DNA of 64,000 bases. It comes from Xanthomonas bonasiae (lineage in GTDB: Bacteria > Pseudomonadota > Gammaproteobacteria > Xanthomonadales > Xanthomonadaceae). Position numbers and translations under genes: made by a program. Every line of letters starts with the position of its first letter. Position 1 is the first letter of the stretch. This document shows, piece after piece, positions 34,693 through 43,544 of this stretch. The notes beneath the pieces are model-generated. The model was not told the origin of the DNA. It ran no database searches and worked only from the letters and a program-made list of their open reading frames with translations. The stretch is taken from NCBI RefSeq assembly GCF_017163705.1, contig NZ_JAFIWB010000001.1:124001-188000 (forward strand), given 5' to 3'.

Positions 34693-35834
34693 GCGAAACG
34701 CCGATACCCCGCGGCATTCCCTTGCGCATGCACGACGCCAGTGCCGCACACGGCGCCGCCGATGCCGCGGCACCGCCGCGCGGCCGCTACGCGCGCCTGC
34801 GCCGCTGCAGCCTGTGGCTGCTGTTCGCCGCGTTCTACCTGCTGCCGTGGCTGCGCTGGGACGGCCGCCAGGCGCTGCGCTTCGACCTTCCCGCGCGGCG
34901 CCTGGACCTGTTCGGCCTGACCCTGTGGCCGCACGATGTCGGCTGGCTGCTGCTAGCGCTGTTCGCCGCGGCCGCCGCATTGATGGTGACGACCACCCTG
35001 GCCGGACGCGTGTGGTGCGGCTTCGCCTGCCCGCAATCGGTCTGGAGCCATGCCTTCGCCTGGCTGGAACGGCGCTTCGCCGCGTGGCCGGCGGCCGCGC
35101 GGCATGTGGTCTGGGCGGCGCTGGCGCTGTGGACCGGGATCAGTTTCGTGGGCTACTTCGCGCCGATCGCCGACCTGGTCGCGCGGCTGCGGCCATTCGC
35201 CTGGAGCGGCTGGGAAAGCTTCTGGGTGCTGTTCTACGCCCTGGCCACCTGGGGCAATGCCGGCTTCCTGCGCAGCCAGGTGTGCCGCTACCTGTGCCCC
35301 TACGCGCGGCTGCAGCCGCTGCTGTGCGATCGCGACACGCCCCTGATCGGCTACGACGCGATGCGCGGCGAGCCGCGCGGCGCGCGCGCCTGCGGCCAGG
35401 GCAGCGTCGCCCAGCGCGGGCGGCGCCTGCTCGACGCCGGCACCGCGCGCGACTATGCGCTGCGCGCCAGCATCGCCCGGCTCGCCGGCCAGGGCGGCCA
35501 CCGCGGCGACGCGCTGGCCACCTACGCCGGCACCCTGCCCAAGTTCACCGACGCGCAACTCGGCGACTGCGTGGACTGCAGCGCCTGCGTGGACGCCTGC
35601 CCCGCGCGCATCGACCTGCGCAACGGCCCGCACTACGCGTGCACTGCCTGCGGCGCCTGCGTGGACGCCTGCGACCGCAGCATGGACCGCCACGGCTTCG
35701 CCCACGGCCTGTTGCGCTGGGCCAGCGCCAACGCGATCGAGCGCCAGCCGCCACGCAGGCTGCGGCCGCGGCTGCTGACCGGCGCCGCCCTGCTGCTGGC
35801 CGCGTTGCTGGCGGCGTTGTTCGCGGCTGCCTGA
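34689..35834 (+). CDS. CcoG/FixG/RdxA-like membrane ferredoxin, short form
   Basis: A 381-residue membrane protein with several helices (about 40-60, 80-103, 135-160, 180-200) and two 4Fe-4S clusters near the C-terminal half: CVDCSACVDACP and CTACGACVDAC. An additional Cys set is in RVWCGFACPQSVW and CRYLCPYARLQ. CcoG proteins assist copper handling or assembly of the cbb3 oxidase. Typical CcoG has about 460-480 residues with a C-terminal immunoglobulin-like domain; this protein stops after one last helix (LLTGAALLLAALLAALFAA) and lacks that domain. The GTG start at 34689 overlaps the previous stop. Confidence 0.85.
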   Translation: MSETPIPRGIPLRMHDASAAHGAADAAAPPRGRYARLRRCSLWLLFAAFYLLPWLRWDGRQALRFDLPARRLDLFGLTLWPHDVGWLLLALFAAAAALMVTTTLAGRVWCGFACPQSVWSHAFAWLERRFAAWPAAARHVVWAALALWTGISFVGYFAPIADLVARLRPFAWSGWESFWVLFYALATWGNAGFLRSQVCRYLCPYARLQPLLCDRDTPLIGYDAMRGEPRGARACGQGSVAQRGRRLLDAGTARDYALRASIARLAGQGGHRGDALATYAGTLPKFTDAQLGDCVDCSACVDACPARIDLRNGPHYACTACGACVDACDRSMDRHGFAHGLLRWASANAIERQPPRRLRPRLLTGAALLLAALLAALFAAA

Positions 35835-35953
35835 CCGGCACGCCGTCGGCGACGGGAACGACAGGCATTCCAGGCGCGCAGCAAAAGGGCCCGGCAAGCG
35901 CGGCGGCGATCCACCGCGGCGAGCGCCGCCAGATCGGGCAGCCACGAACGCAA

Positions 35954-35984
35954 ACGCCCGGTAGATCGTGGATCTACCGGGCGT
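35954..35984 (-). terminator. Terminator after tRNA-Cys
   Basis: Perfect 14-base arms (ACGCCCGGTAGATC and its complement) around a 3-base loop. On the minus strand it is followed by TTGCGTT. It starts 11 bases after the tRNA. Confidence 0.75.
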
Positions 35985-35995
35985 CGAAGTGCAGA

Positions 35996-36069
35996 TGGAG
36001 GCCTGGGTCGGAATTGAACCGGCGTACGCGGATTTGCAGTCCGCTGCATAACCACTCTGCCACCAGGCC
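35996..36069 (-). tRNA. tRNA-Cys (GCA)
   Basis: A 74-base tRNA with encoded CCA. The acceptor stem is GGCCTGG/CCAGGCC, the anticodon loop CTGCAAA reads GCA, and the TPsiC arm is GGTTCAATTCC. A TAGAAT -10-like hexamer sits 11 bases upstream. It is the counterpart of cysT. Confidence 0.97.
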
Positions 36070-36079
36070 GGTGGACTGA

Positions 36080-36085
36080 ATTCTA
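36080..36085 (-). promoter_or_regulatory. -10 box of tRNA-Cys
   Basis: TAGAAT on the minus strand, with its 3' end 10 bases upstream of the mature tRNA 5' end. No clear -35 partner is seen. Confidence 0.4.
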
Positions 36086-36111
36086 GCCGAAACCGCCAAC
36101 AGCGGTGTCCG

Positions 36112-36138
36112 ACAAAACAAAGCCCCGCTGACGGGGCT
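36112..36138 (-). terminator. Rho-independent terminator after tRNA-Gly copy B
   Basis: AGCCCCG-TCAG-CGGGGCT on the minus strand is followed directly by TTGTTTTG, a classic hairpin and U-tract. It begins 11 bases after the tRNA. Confidence 0.85.
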
Positions 36139-36149
36139 CTGTCTGAATC

Positions 36150-36225
<76 letters not shown>

Positions 36226-36539
36226 TTGGGAGCCAGCCATTCTACAGCCCTCCTGCGCATTGCGCCAGCCTTCCGACAAAAAAATCCGACGGTGGCGTTC
36301 GCGTGGCATGGCGCACGGCGCGACGGGCCATCCGCACCGGATCCGCGGCGCGCGGCGGCGCCTGTCCGGGCGAAGACCGCTGCCGCATCGGCGGCGCCGC
36401 CGGCGCGAGCGCGGACTGGAATCTCCACCACAGCGCCTCGCCCATCGAGGTAGACAAGTGCCTGGACGTGCATGCGTCGCTGCGCACCTGCGCCGGCCAT
36501 GCCCCTAGCATCGCAGCGACATCCATACGAGGGATCGCC
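36226..36539. other. Intergenic region, 314 bases
   Basis: This holds the tRNA-Gly copy B promoter on the minus strand and the leader of the pepsin-like gene on the plus strand. A tract of seven A (36279-36285) is the only striking feature. Open frames here have no ribosome site. Confidence 0.4.
36239..36244 (-). promoter_or_regulatory. -10 box of tRNA-Gly copy B
   Basis: TAGAAT on the minus strand, with its 3' end 13 bases before the mature 5' end. Its flank differs from the flank of copy A, so this copy has its own promoter. Confidence 0.4.
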
Positions 36540-37793
36540 ATGAACCGATGGACACGCTGCAGCGCCGCGGTGGTTTGCCTGGCCGCGGCCGGCGCCGCGC
36601 AGGCGCAATCCTGCCGGCTGCAGACGCAGACCCTGCGCTTGCCGCTGGTCTCGCAGAACATGCCGAAATACGCCTACCAGGTGCGGGTGCAGGTCGGCAC
36701 GCCGCCGGCCTCGGCGACCTCCGCCGCTGCCGCCAGCCAGGTCCTGGAAGTGGACACCGGCTCCACCGGCGTGGTGGTGCCGCTCAGCGCGGCGATCCAG
36801 CAGGCTTGGGACGCCTCGACCAAGCTCGGCTACATCTTCTATTCCAGCAACAGCCAGTACCACCCCGGCAAATACGTGCAGGTGCCGATGCTGCTCGGCG
36901 TATCGGCCGACGGCAACAGCGCCGCGGCGCGCATCGACGCGATCGAGGTTCTGGCGGCGCAATGCACCTGCGACGTCGCCACGATTCCGAAGGGAACGCC
37001 GCCCGGATCGGCGAAGACGCTGAGCCAGGCGCCGGACAACTGCGCGGCCTACAACAACACCCTCGCCCTGAGCAGCGGCGGCACTCAGACGTTGAAGGAC
37101 TGCAAAACGATCTCTCCCGACTTCGGCATGATGGGCGTGGGCTACGACCGCGGCGTCGCGGCAGCACGCAATCCGTTTCTCAACCTCGTGCAGATGCGTA
37201 CCGGCAACATGAGCCCGGGCTACATCGTCAGCGCGTCGGGCATCACCCTGGGCGTCAGCGAGCAGGCGCTGCGCGGCTTCTCGCTGATTCCGCTGCAGCG
37301 CGCCGCGGCGAGTGCCGCCGGTGGCGCCGACTGGCAGGCGCCGAACGCATGCGCCGGTTTTCCGGCCAGCGGCAGCGATTACCAGGTCTGCGGCAAGCTG
37401 CTGCCGGATACCGGCATCGCTTACATGATGCTGACCCCAACCAAACAACCGCCTGCCCCGGCGAAATTGCAGCAGAAGCTGACCACACCCGCAAAGCCTG
37501 CAAGCGCAACGTCCGGCCGCGCCTCCGACGCCACTGCGGCCACCTCGCTGGTGGTACCGGAAGGAACGCAGATGACGCTCGCCATCGGTCCGGCCGGGCA
37601 TCCGGTCTTCAGCTACGGCTTCAAGGTCGGGGGCACCGCACCGGCGACACCGGACAGTGTGCAGTGGCGCGGACCGCTCGACGCACCGCCCGCGCACATC
37701 AACAGTGGCCGCCACGTACTCGCTGCGACGGACTACGCCTACGATGCCGCCTGCGGACGGGCGGGCTTCCGCGAGGCTGCGACGCTGCCCTGA
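36540..37793 (+). CDS. Secreted pepsin-like (A1-type) aspartic protease homologue
   Basis: A 417-residue exported protein with a signal peptide ending at AQA-QS (residue 23). Two aspartic-protease motifs are visible: VDTGSTGVVVPLS with D72, and LLPDTGIAYMML with D290. Their spacing of 218 residues is in the range for two-lobed pepsins (183 in pepsin). Six or more Cys suggest disulfides and an extracytoplasmic site. True pepsin-like enzymes are rare in bacteria, so this may be an active protease or a protein that keeps only the fold. The second motif has I in place of the usual S/T after DTG, which leaves catalysis open. It is followed by a hairpin and a REP element. Confidence 0.65.
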   Translation: MNRWTRCSAAVVCLAAAGAAQAQSCRLQTQTLRLPLVSQNMPKYAYQVRVQVGTPPASATSAAAASQVLEVDTGSTGVVVPLSAAIQQAWDASTKLGYIFYSSNSQYHPGKYVQVPMLLGVSADGNSAAARIDAIEVLAAQCTCDVATIPKGTPPGSAKTLSQAPDNCAAYNNTLALSSGGTQTLKDCKTISPDFGMMGVGYDRGVAAARNPFLNLVQMRTGNMSPGYIVSASGITLGVSEQALRGFSLIPLQRAAASAAGGADWQAPNACAGFPASGSDYQVCGKLLPDTGIAYMMLTPTKQPPAPAKLQQKLTTPAKPASATSGRASDATAATSLVVPEGTQMTLAIGPAGHPVFSYGFKVGGTAPATPDSVQWRGPLDAPPAHINSGRHVLAATDYAYDAACGRAGFREAATLP

Positions 37794-37816
37794 CGCAGCG
37801 GTCGGGTACTGCGATT

Positions 37817-37845
37817 GCGACGGGCGTACCGGTAACGCCCGTCGC
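37817..37845 (+). terminator. Hairpin after the pepsin-like gene
   Basis: Arms GCGACGGGCGT and ACGCCCGTCGC pair perfectly around a 7-base loop 24 bases after the stop. The right arm merges with a REP element. Confidence 0.55.
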
Positions 37846-37865
37846 GGCTGAAGCCGCTCCTACAG
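37841..37865 (-). repeat. REP element, single copy
   Basis: One copy of the GTCGCGGCTGAAGCCGCTCC element between convergent genes; same family as at 19955 and 62858. Confidence 0.8.
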
Positions 37866-37929
37866 GGTCACGTGCATCGACAGGCCGCATCCGCAGCGAA
37901 CGCTCCGTATCTCCGCCGCCGGCGCGCGT

Positions 37930-39357
37930 TCAACGGCGCCGGAGCAGGAACACACCGACGCGGACGGCCGCCAGCGCCTTCTTCCATTTGCCGGGCAGCG
38001 CGACCTTGCCGAAGGATTCCCGATCGATGCTGCCGGCCAAGTGCTGCTGCAGCCGGCGGAAGCTGTCGACCTGCCGCGCGAGCGCGTCGATGTCGACCAG
38101 GTCGCCTTCGCACTCCGCAAGCAGATACTCGGGACCGGTGACCAGCGCGACCGCAGGAATCCTGCGCTCGAACAGCGGTTCCCCTTCGCCGAAATGCAGC
38201 AACGCGCCGGGCTTGACCGGGGTCGCTGCATCGGCGATTGCGCCACGCCACAGCGTGCGGGTGAGCCGGGCGAGTTCGGGTGTCGTGGCGTACAACAGTT
38301 CGGGTTCGAGCGTGCCGTCGGACGCGTAGCGCCCGGTGGCGGCATCGATGCGCAAGTGCTTTGCGCCCAGATGTTCGATGACCAGACCGGCGGCCGCGGT
38401 ATAGCCGCCAGGTGTTCCGGCCCACAGGTCGCGGTGGGTCTCGAGCCAGGCGGTGGTGGCTTGGCCGTGCGCGGTGACGGCCGGCATGCGCAGGTGGCCG
38501 GCGGTGTAGACGAAGACGATGCTGCGTTCGTGCGGCGCGGCGACCGCGTCGCGCGCCAGCGCGAGCAAGCCGATGTGGCCGTTCTCTTCGACCGCGTTGC
38601 CGCCATCGCTGTGGGTGACGACCAGCACCGACTCGCTGGCCCGCGGACCGGTTCCCGGCGACACGGCCCAGAGCGTGTCCATGCGCGCGTTCGCGGTCTT
38701 GCTCGCGCTCACGGTCAGCGTGGCCACAGCGCCGCGTTCGGCGGCGGCGAGCAGCTGCGCGCGCTGGCTTTCGGCAACCCAGACGGCCGGCAGTCCCTGA
38801 TAGTCGCGGGTGAAAGGCAGATACTGACCCGCAGCGGCCGCATCGGGCAGGCCGCGCCAGACCGCGATCACGCCGAGCACCCCCGCGCGCTTCGCCTTGG
38901 CCAGATCGGTGCCGGCGAGTTCGGAACTGATGATCGGGTTGGAGACCCGGTCGAACGGCAGCGGCCCGTCCCAGGCCTCGACCAACAGCGTCGTCGGCAC
39001 CGCGATGTGCGGCACTTCGATCACCGCGATCTTGCCGGCGGCCGCTCGCCAGTGCTTGCGTCGCCCGCGCAGCAGGACCAGCGGCGCGGTCGTGCCGTCG
39101 CGCGGAGTTTCGCCGGAATAAGGCCACGCCGAGGCGATCGCGATGCGGCGTTCCCCCACCTGCAGCGCCAGCGCGTCCCGGTCGACCTCCCAGCGTTCGA
39201 ATGTGTGCGGATCGCGCTGCACGTCGAGGCCGAGCTCGGCCAACGCGGTCGCCACATGGCCGATCAGCGCATTGTGGGCCGGCGTACCGGACGCACGCGG
39301 CCCCAGCTCGGTCAGGTAGCGAATCTGATCCGCGTAGGCGTCATGGCTGGCACTCAC
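37930..39357 (-). CDS. M28-like peptidase family protein, probably degenerate
   Basis: A protein of about 475 residues. The N-terminal pattern YLTELGPRASGTPAHNALIGHVATALAELGLDV is that of M28 aminopeptidases, and a PA-like insert may follow (about 90-190). The metal region reads VVTHSDGGNAVEENGHIG, which keeps the H-S-D and a double Glu but compresses the usual motifs, so metal binding is uncertain. The GTG at 39357 is chosen because CCGAGGAC precedes it and it opens the family pattern; an ATG at 39462 would add 35 residues with no clear signal. It may be an inactive homologue or a lipid/carbohydrate-linked relative. Confidence 0.6.
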   Translation of the reverse strand: MSASHDAYADQIRYLTELGPRASGTPAHNALIGHVATALAELGLDVQRDPHTFERWEVDRDALALQVGERRIAIASAWPYSGETPRDGTTAPLVLLRGRRKHWRAAAGKIAVIEVPHIAVPTTLLVEAWDGPLPFDRVSNPIISSELAGTDLAKAKRAGVLGVIAVWRGLPDAAAAGQYLPFTRDYQGLPAVWVAESQRAQLLAAAERGAVATLTVSASKTANARMDTLWAVSPGTGPRASESVLVVTHSDGGNAVEENGHIGLLALARDAVAAPHERSIVFVYTAGHLRMPAVTAHGQATTAWLETHRDLWAGTPGGYTAAAGLVIEHLGAKHLRIDAATGRYASDGTLEPELLYATTPELARLTRTLWRGAIADAATPVKPGALLHFGEGEPLFERRIPAVALVTGPEYLLAECEGDLVDIDALARQVDSFRRLQQHLAGSIDRESFGKVALPGKWKKALAAVRVGVFLLRRR

Positions 39358-39504
39358 GTCCTCGGTCTTCTCTCTCGTCTGCGCCGCTGGAGTATATCCA
39401 GCGACGCATGACGCCCCGATCGTGCGCGCGACGATGCAAGCGGCGTGCAGCGTGCCGCGCATGCACCCAGGCCTGGCGGCGCACTGCCGCCGTGCCGAAT
39501 CGCG

Positions 39505-40329
39505 CTAGCGCACCGGGTCCGCGGCGCCGCGCTGCGCATGGACGGTGTCGTAGATCGTCTTGGCGCCGGTGAAGGTCGGATCCACGTCCTCTTCCTGGCC
39601 ATCCTGGCCATGGTCGTTGTCCAGCCTCCAGCTGAACATGCCGCGCAAGCCGTTCTGCAGCGCGTAGCTGGTCCAGGCCGCGGTGTCTTCGAGCGAGGTC
39701 TGCACGTTGCCGTTCTCGGTGGCCACCCCGCCCATCAGGATGTCGGCGCGCACCCCGGCCTGGATCCACACCTGCGCATCCTGCGGCGTGCCGGAGGACG
39801 AATAGTCCTGCAATTCGGCGGCATCCACGTACTGGTTGAACGCCGCCACCGCGCCGTCGCCGTACAGCGCGACCGGCCCACCGGCAGGCCACGGCACCGA
39901 CACCGCGATGCCGAGCCCGGCCGCCTTGAAACTCGGGCTGAGCTGCGTCACCAGCTCCACCACCGAGGACATGCCGTCGCCTTCGGAATCGATGCTGATG
40001 CCGTTGAGGCCCTGCTGCTGCAGATAGGCCACGATGTTGGCGGTGGAACGGTTGGCGTTGTCGCGATTGTCCGCCACGGTCGCCACCAGCCCGGTGTCGC
40101 CGACGCCGGCATAGATCAGCGCGCCGGGCGCCTGCGTCTTGATCTGGCCGAGATTCTGCGCGGCGAATTGCGCGTTGAGGTCCAGGGTATAGCCGTTGCT
40201 GGTCTCGACGAATATGCCGAAAGCCAGGTTGTAGCGGCTGGCATAGCCGAGCGGCACCTTGCCCTGCGCAAGATTGTCGGCACCGGTGCCGTTCCAGGTG
40301 TCGTACCAGGTCGCGATCTCGAAGTTCAT
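39505..40329 (-). CDS. GH18-like glycoside hydrolase, cytoplasmic form
   Basis: A 274-residue TIM-barrel protein resembling GH18 chitinases or endo-beta-N-acetylglucosaminidases. The catalytic strand is LNGISIDSEGDG: of the DGxDxDxE motif, the last Asp (D114) and the acid Glu (E116) are kept, while the first two Asp positions are Asn and Ser. The barrel ends with RGMFSWRLDNDHGQDG, close to the Trp-containing strand 8. CAGGAGCC is a good ribosome site for the ATG at 40329. No signal peptide is present, which is unusual for GH18, so it may act inside the cell or leave by a non-Sec route. Confidence 0.7.
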   Translation of the reverse strand: MNFEIATWYDTWNGTGADNLAQGKVPLGYASRYNLAFGIFVETSNGYTLDLNAQFAAQNLGQIKTQAPGALIYAGVGDTGLVATVADNRDNANRSTANIVAYLQQQGLNGISIDSEGDGMSSVVELVTQLSPSFKAAGLGIAVSVPWPAGGPVALYGDGAVAAFNQYVDAAELQDYSSSGTPQDAQVWIQAGVRADILMGGVATENGNVQTSLEDTAAWTSYALQNGLRGMFSWRLDNDHGQDGQEEDVDPTFTGAKTIYDTVHAQRGAADPVR

Positions 40330-40927
40330 GGTGGCTCCTGCTGTGGCCAGACGCGTGGAGGATGGAGTGCGTGGAGGGCGTTCGGCATCCGCACATGCGA
40401 TCGGCGCCGCGACCGCTTCGGTCCGACGCACACATCTCTATTCGCTCGCGCTGGAACGCTGCGGCCGCTGCAACGCCACGTGTTCCGCAGGCCGTCTGGA
40501 TGCACGCGATGCGACGCCCCAGGCCGAACCTAGCGCAGGATCGCGGTGCACGCGGTCGACACTGTGCGGCTTCGGAACAGGCATCCCAATCGTCGCGCCG
40601 GCGCCGCTGGCATCAGTGGCCCACGCTCACCAGGTCCTGCAGGCAGACGCGCTCGCCGGCGCGGCCCTGCAGCAACGCCGCCAGCACGCGTCTGAACGCG
40701 GCGGCCACCAAGGTTCCGGATTCAAGCGCACTCGATGGCGGCGTACGCACGCCGCGAAACGCCGCGCCGGGCCGGCCAGGCGCGGCATCCTCGACGCGGC
40801 GCGGTGCCGATGCTGGGTGTCGCGGCGAACGCGTCGCCCCGGACGCGATCGCCCAAAACGAAAAAAGGACCCGAAGGTCCTGATTTCATCGTTTCGCCGG
40901 TATCCGCTGGATGCCTGCAAAACCGTC
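40330..40927. other. Intergenic region, 598 bases, no credible gene
   Basis: This is between the GH18-like gene and tRNA-Gly copy A. It holds the terminator of that tRNA at 40858-40881. The open frames that cross it have Arg-rich shadow composition and no ribosome site. Confidence 0.5.
40858..40881 (-). terminator. Rho-independent terminator after tRNA-Gly copy A
   Basis: AGGACC-TTCG-GGTCCT on the minus strand is followed by TTTTTCG. The stable TTCG loop and U-tract make this a strong terminator. Confidence 0.85.
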
Positions 40928-41003
<76 letters not shown>

Positions 41004-41039
41004 TTGAGGCCGCGAATTTTACCGGGAACCGGCAGGCTG

Positions 41040-41675
41040 TCAACCGTTGCCTTCGATTTTTTTCGCATTCTTGTCCGCGACCGCGGCGCGCTCGTCGGCG
41101 CGCAGGCTCGGCCAGGCCGCATGCAGGTACTGGATGCCGGACAGCAGGGTCAGGATCGAGGCGATGGCCAGGGTCCAGTCGCCGATGTGGAAGATGAACA
41201 GGCCCATCCACACGCTCTCCGGCGGCGAGCCGTCCGGCATCACCGAATACAGCAGGCACAGCAGCGCGACCATCTGCGCGGTGGTCTTGACCTTGCCGAT
41301 CATCGCCACCCGCACCTTGGCGCGCTGGCCGATCTCGGCCATCCACTCGCGCAGCGCCGACACCGCGATTTCGCGGCCGACGATCACCGCCGCCCAGAAC
41401 GCCATCCACGGCGTCGGGTGGCCCTGCACGATCAGGAACAGCGCCACCGCGACCATCAGCTTGTCGGCCACCGGGTCCAGGAACGCGCCGAACGCGGAAT
41501 ACTGGTGGTAGCGCCGCGCCACCCAGCCGTCCAGCCAATCGGTGAATGCGGCCAGGCCGAAGATCGCCGCCGAGGCGAAGTTCGTCCACGTGTAGGGAAG
41601 ATAGAACACCAGCACCAGCACCGGAATCATCACGATCCGCAGCAGCGTCAGCCAGGTGGGGATGGTCAACTTCAT
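41040..41675 (-). CDS. pgsA: CDP-diacylglycerol-glycerol-3-phosphate 3-phosphatidyltransferase
   Basis: An inner-membrane enzyme of 211 residues that makes phosphatidylglycerol phosphate, the step that commits to anionic phospholipids. The CDP-alcohol phosphotransferase motif DWLDGWVARRYHQYSAFGAFLDPVADK is complete (DG-AR-G-D-D). Five to six membrane helices are predicted. It lies 9 bases after the uvrC stop and is followed by tRNA-Gly copy A, the same order as uvrC-pgsA-glyW in E. coli. Confidence 0.96.
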   Translation of the reverse strand: MKLTIPTWLTLLRIVMIPVLVLVFYLPYTWTNFASAAIFGLAAFTDWLDGWVARRYHQYSAFGAFLDPVADKLMVAVALFLIVQGHPTPWMAFWAAVIVGREIAVSALREWMAEIGQRAKVRVAMIGKVKTTAQMVALLCLLYSVMPDGSPPESVWMGLFIFHIGDWTLAIASILTLLSGIQYLHAAWPSLRADERAAVADKNAKKIEGNG

Positions 41676-41684
41676 TGCGCTGCT

Positions 41685-43544
41685 CTACTCGCCTGCCGGA
41701 TCGGGCACCGGCAGCCCGTGCAGGTTAGCGTAGATTCGTGCAGCGAGCGCGTCGTTGATGCCTTCCACGCGCGCGATCTCCGCTTCGCCGGCGGCCTTGA
41801 GTCCGGCCAGTCCGCCGAAATGCTTCAACAGGCTGGCGCGGCGGCGCGGACCGATGCCGGGGATGTCCTCCAGCTTGCTGGTCATGCGCGCTTTCTGGCG
41901 CCGCCCGCGGTGGCCGGTGATCGCGAAACGGTGCGCCTCGTCACGCACCTGCTGAATGAACTGCAATGCCGGCGAGGCCGCACCGGGGCGCAGTTCGCGC
42001 CCGTCCGGCATCACCAGCGTCTCGTGGCCGGCGCGGCGCTCGGCGCCCTTGGCCACGCCGATCACCAGGATGCCGTCCACGCCCAGGTCGGCGAGCGCGG
42101 CGTTGGCCTGCGCCAGCTGGCCGGCGCCGCCGTCGATCAGCAGCACGTCGGGCAGCACCGCATCGCCCTTGCCCTCGCCTTCCGCGGCGCGGCGGAAGCG
42201 GCGCTCGATCGCCTGGCGCATCGCCGCGTAGTCGTCGCCCGGCTCGATGCCGCTGATGTTGTAGCGCCGGTACTGGCTGCGCACCGGGCCGCTGGCGTCG
42301 AACACCACGCACGAGGCCACGGTGGCCTCGCCCATGGTGTGGCTGATGTCGAAGCACTCCGCGCGCCGGACCGGCTCGGCCAGCCCCAGCATCTCGCGCA
42401 AGGCCTCGCTGCGCGCATGCTGCGCGTTGCGGCTGGTCAGTTCGGTGGCCAACGTGGCCTGCGCGTTGCGGCTGGCCAGTTCCAGGTAGCCGGCGCGCTC
42501 GCCGCGTACGTTCCAGCGCAGCTGCACCTTGCGTTCGGCGGCCGAACTCAAGGCCGCCTCGATCATCTCCGCATCGTCGATCTCGCGGTCCAGCAGCACC
42601 TCGCGCGGCGGCGGCTGTTCGGCGTAGTACTGCGACACGAACGCGCCCAGCACCTCGGCGGCGCTGTCCTCGCCATTGGTCTTGGGGAAGAACGCGCGGG
42701 TGCCGAGATTGCGGCCGTCGCGGAACGCCAGCAGCAGCACGCAGGCGTTGGCGCCCTGCATCGCGCAGGCGAGCACGTCCAGGTCGGCGGCGCGGCCGTC
42801 CACGTACTGCCGGCTCTGCATGCTGCGCAGCGAGCCGAGCAGGTCGCGCAGGCGCGCGGCGCGCTCGAATTCCAGTTGCTCGCTGGCGGCCTGCATCGCC
42901 TGCACCAGTTCCTCGCCGAGCTGGTCGCTGCGGCCGTCCAGGAACATCGTCGCGCGGCGCACCGATTCGGCGTACTCGTCGGCCGGCACCAGCGCCACGC
43001 ACGGCGCGCTGCAGCGGCCGATCTGGTACTGCAGGCATGGCCGCGAGCGGTTGCGGAACACGCTGTCCTCGCAGCTGCGCAGCTTGAACAGCTTGTGCAT
43101 CAGGTTCAGCGTCTCGCGCACCGCGGTGACGCCGGGATACGGGCCGAAGTAACGTCCGGGTAGCGCGCGCGGGCCGCGGTGCAGCGCGATCCGCGGCCAT
43201 TCCTCGCGGGTCAGCAGCACGTAGGGATAGCTCTTGTCGTCGCGCAACGACACGTTGTAGCGCGGCGCCAGCGACTTGATCAGCTGGTTTTCCAGCAGCA
43301 GCGCCTCGCCTTCGCTGCGGGTCACGGTGACGTCCATGCGCGCGACCTGGGCCAGCATCGCCATGGTCCGCGCGTTCTTCGGCGAGGCGCTGAAATAGCT
43401 GGACACGCGCTTGCGCAGCGCGCCGGCCTTGCCGACGTAGAGCAAGGTGTCGTCGGCCGCGTACATGCGGTAGACGCCGGGCGCGGTACTGAGGTTGGCG
43501 GCGAAGGCCTTGCCGTCGAACGTGGGCAGTGCGGATGCGGTCAT
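41685..43544 (-). CDS. uvrC: Excinuclease ABC subunit C
   Basis: The nuclease of nucleotide excision repair, 619 residues. A GIY-YIG domain (about 18-95; GVYRMYAADDTLLYVGKAGALRKR), a Cys-rich middle part (RPCLQYQIGRCSAPC), the UVR domain that binds UvrB (about 205-240), the RNase H-like second nuclease (ECFDISHTMGE, LLIDGGAGQL) and two C-terminal helix-hairpin-helix motifs (LEDIPGIGPRRRASLLKHFGG) are all in order. The ATG at 43544 overlaps the stop of the NHL protein gene (ATGA). The frame is open far upstream, but that part is the shadow of the neighbour. Confidence 0.97.
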   Translation of the reverse strand: MTASALPTFDGKAFAANLSTAPGVYRMYAADDTLLYVGKAGALRKRVSSYFSASPKNARTMAMLAQVARMDVTVTRSEGEALLLENQLIKSLAPRYNVSLRDDKSYPYVLLTREEWPRIALHRGPRALPGRYFGPYPGVTAVRETLNLMHKLFKLRSCEDSVFRNRSRPCLQYQIGRCSAPCVALVPADEYAESVRRATMFLDGRSDQLGEELVQAMQAASEQLEFERAARLRDLLGSLRSMQSRQYVDGRAADLDVLACAMQGANACVLLLAFRDGRNLGTRAFFPKTNGEDSAAEVLGAFVSQYYAEQPPPREVLLDREIDDAEMIEAALSSAAERKVQLRWNVRGERAGYLELASRNAQATLATELTSRNAQHARSEALREMLGLAEPVRRAECFDISHTMGEATVASCVVFDASGPVRSQYRRYNISGIEPGDDYAAMRQAIERRFRRAAEGEGKGDAVLPDVLLIDGGAGQLAQANAALADLGVDGILVIGVAKGAERRAGHETLVMPDGRELRPGAASPALQFIQQVRDEAHRFAITGHRGRRQKARMTSKLEDIPGIGPRRRASLLKHFGGLAGLKAAGEAEIARVEGINDALAARIYANLHGLPVPDPAGE

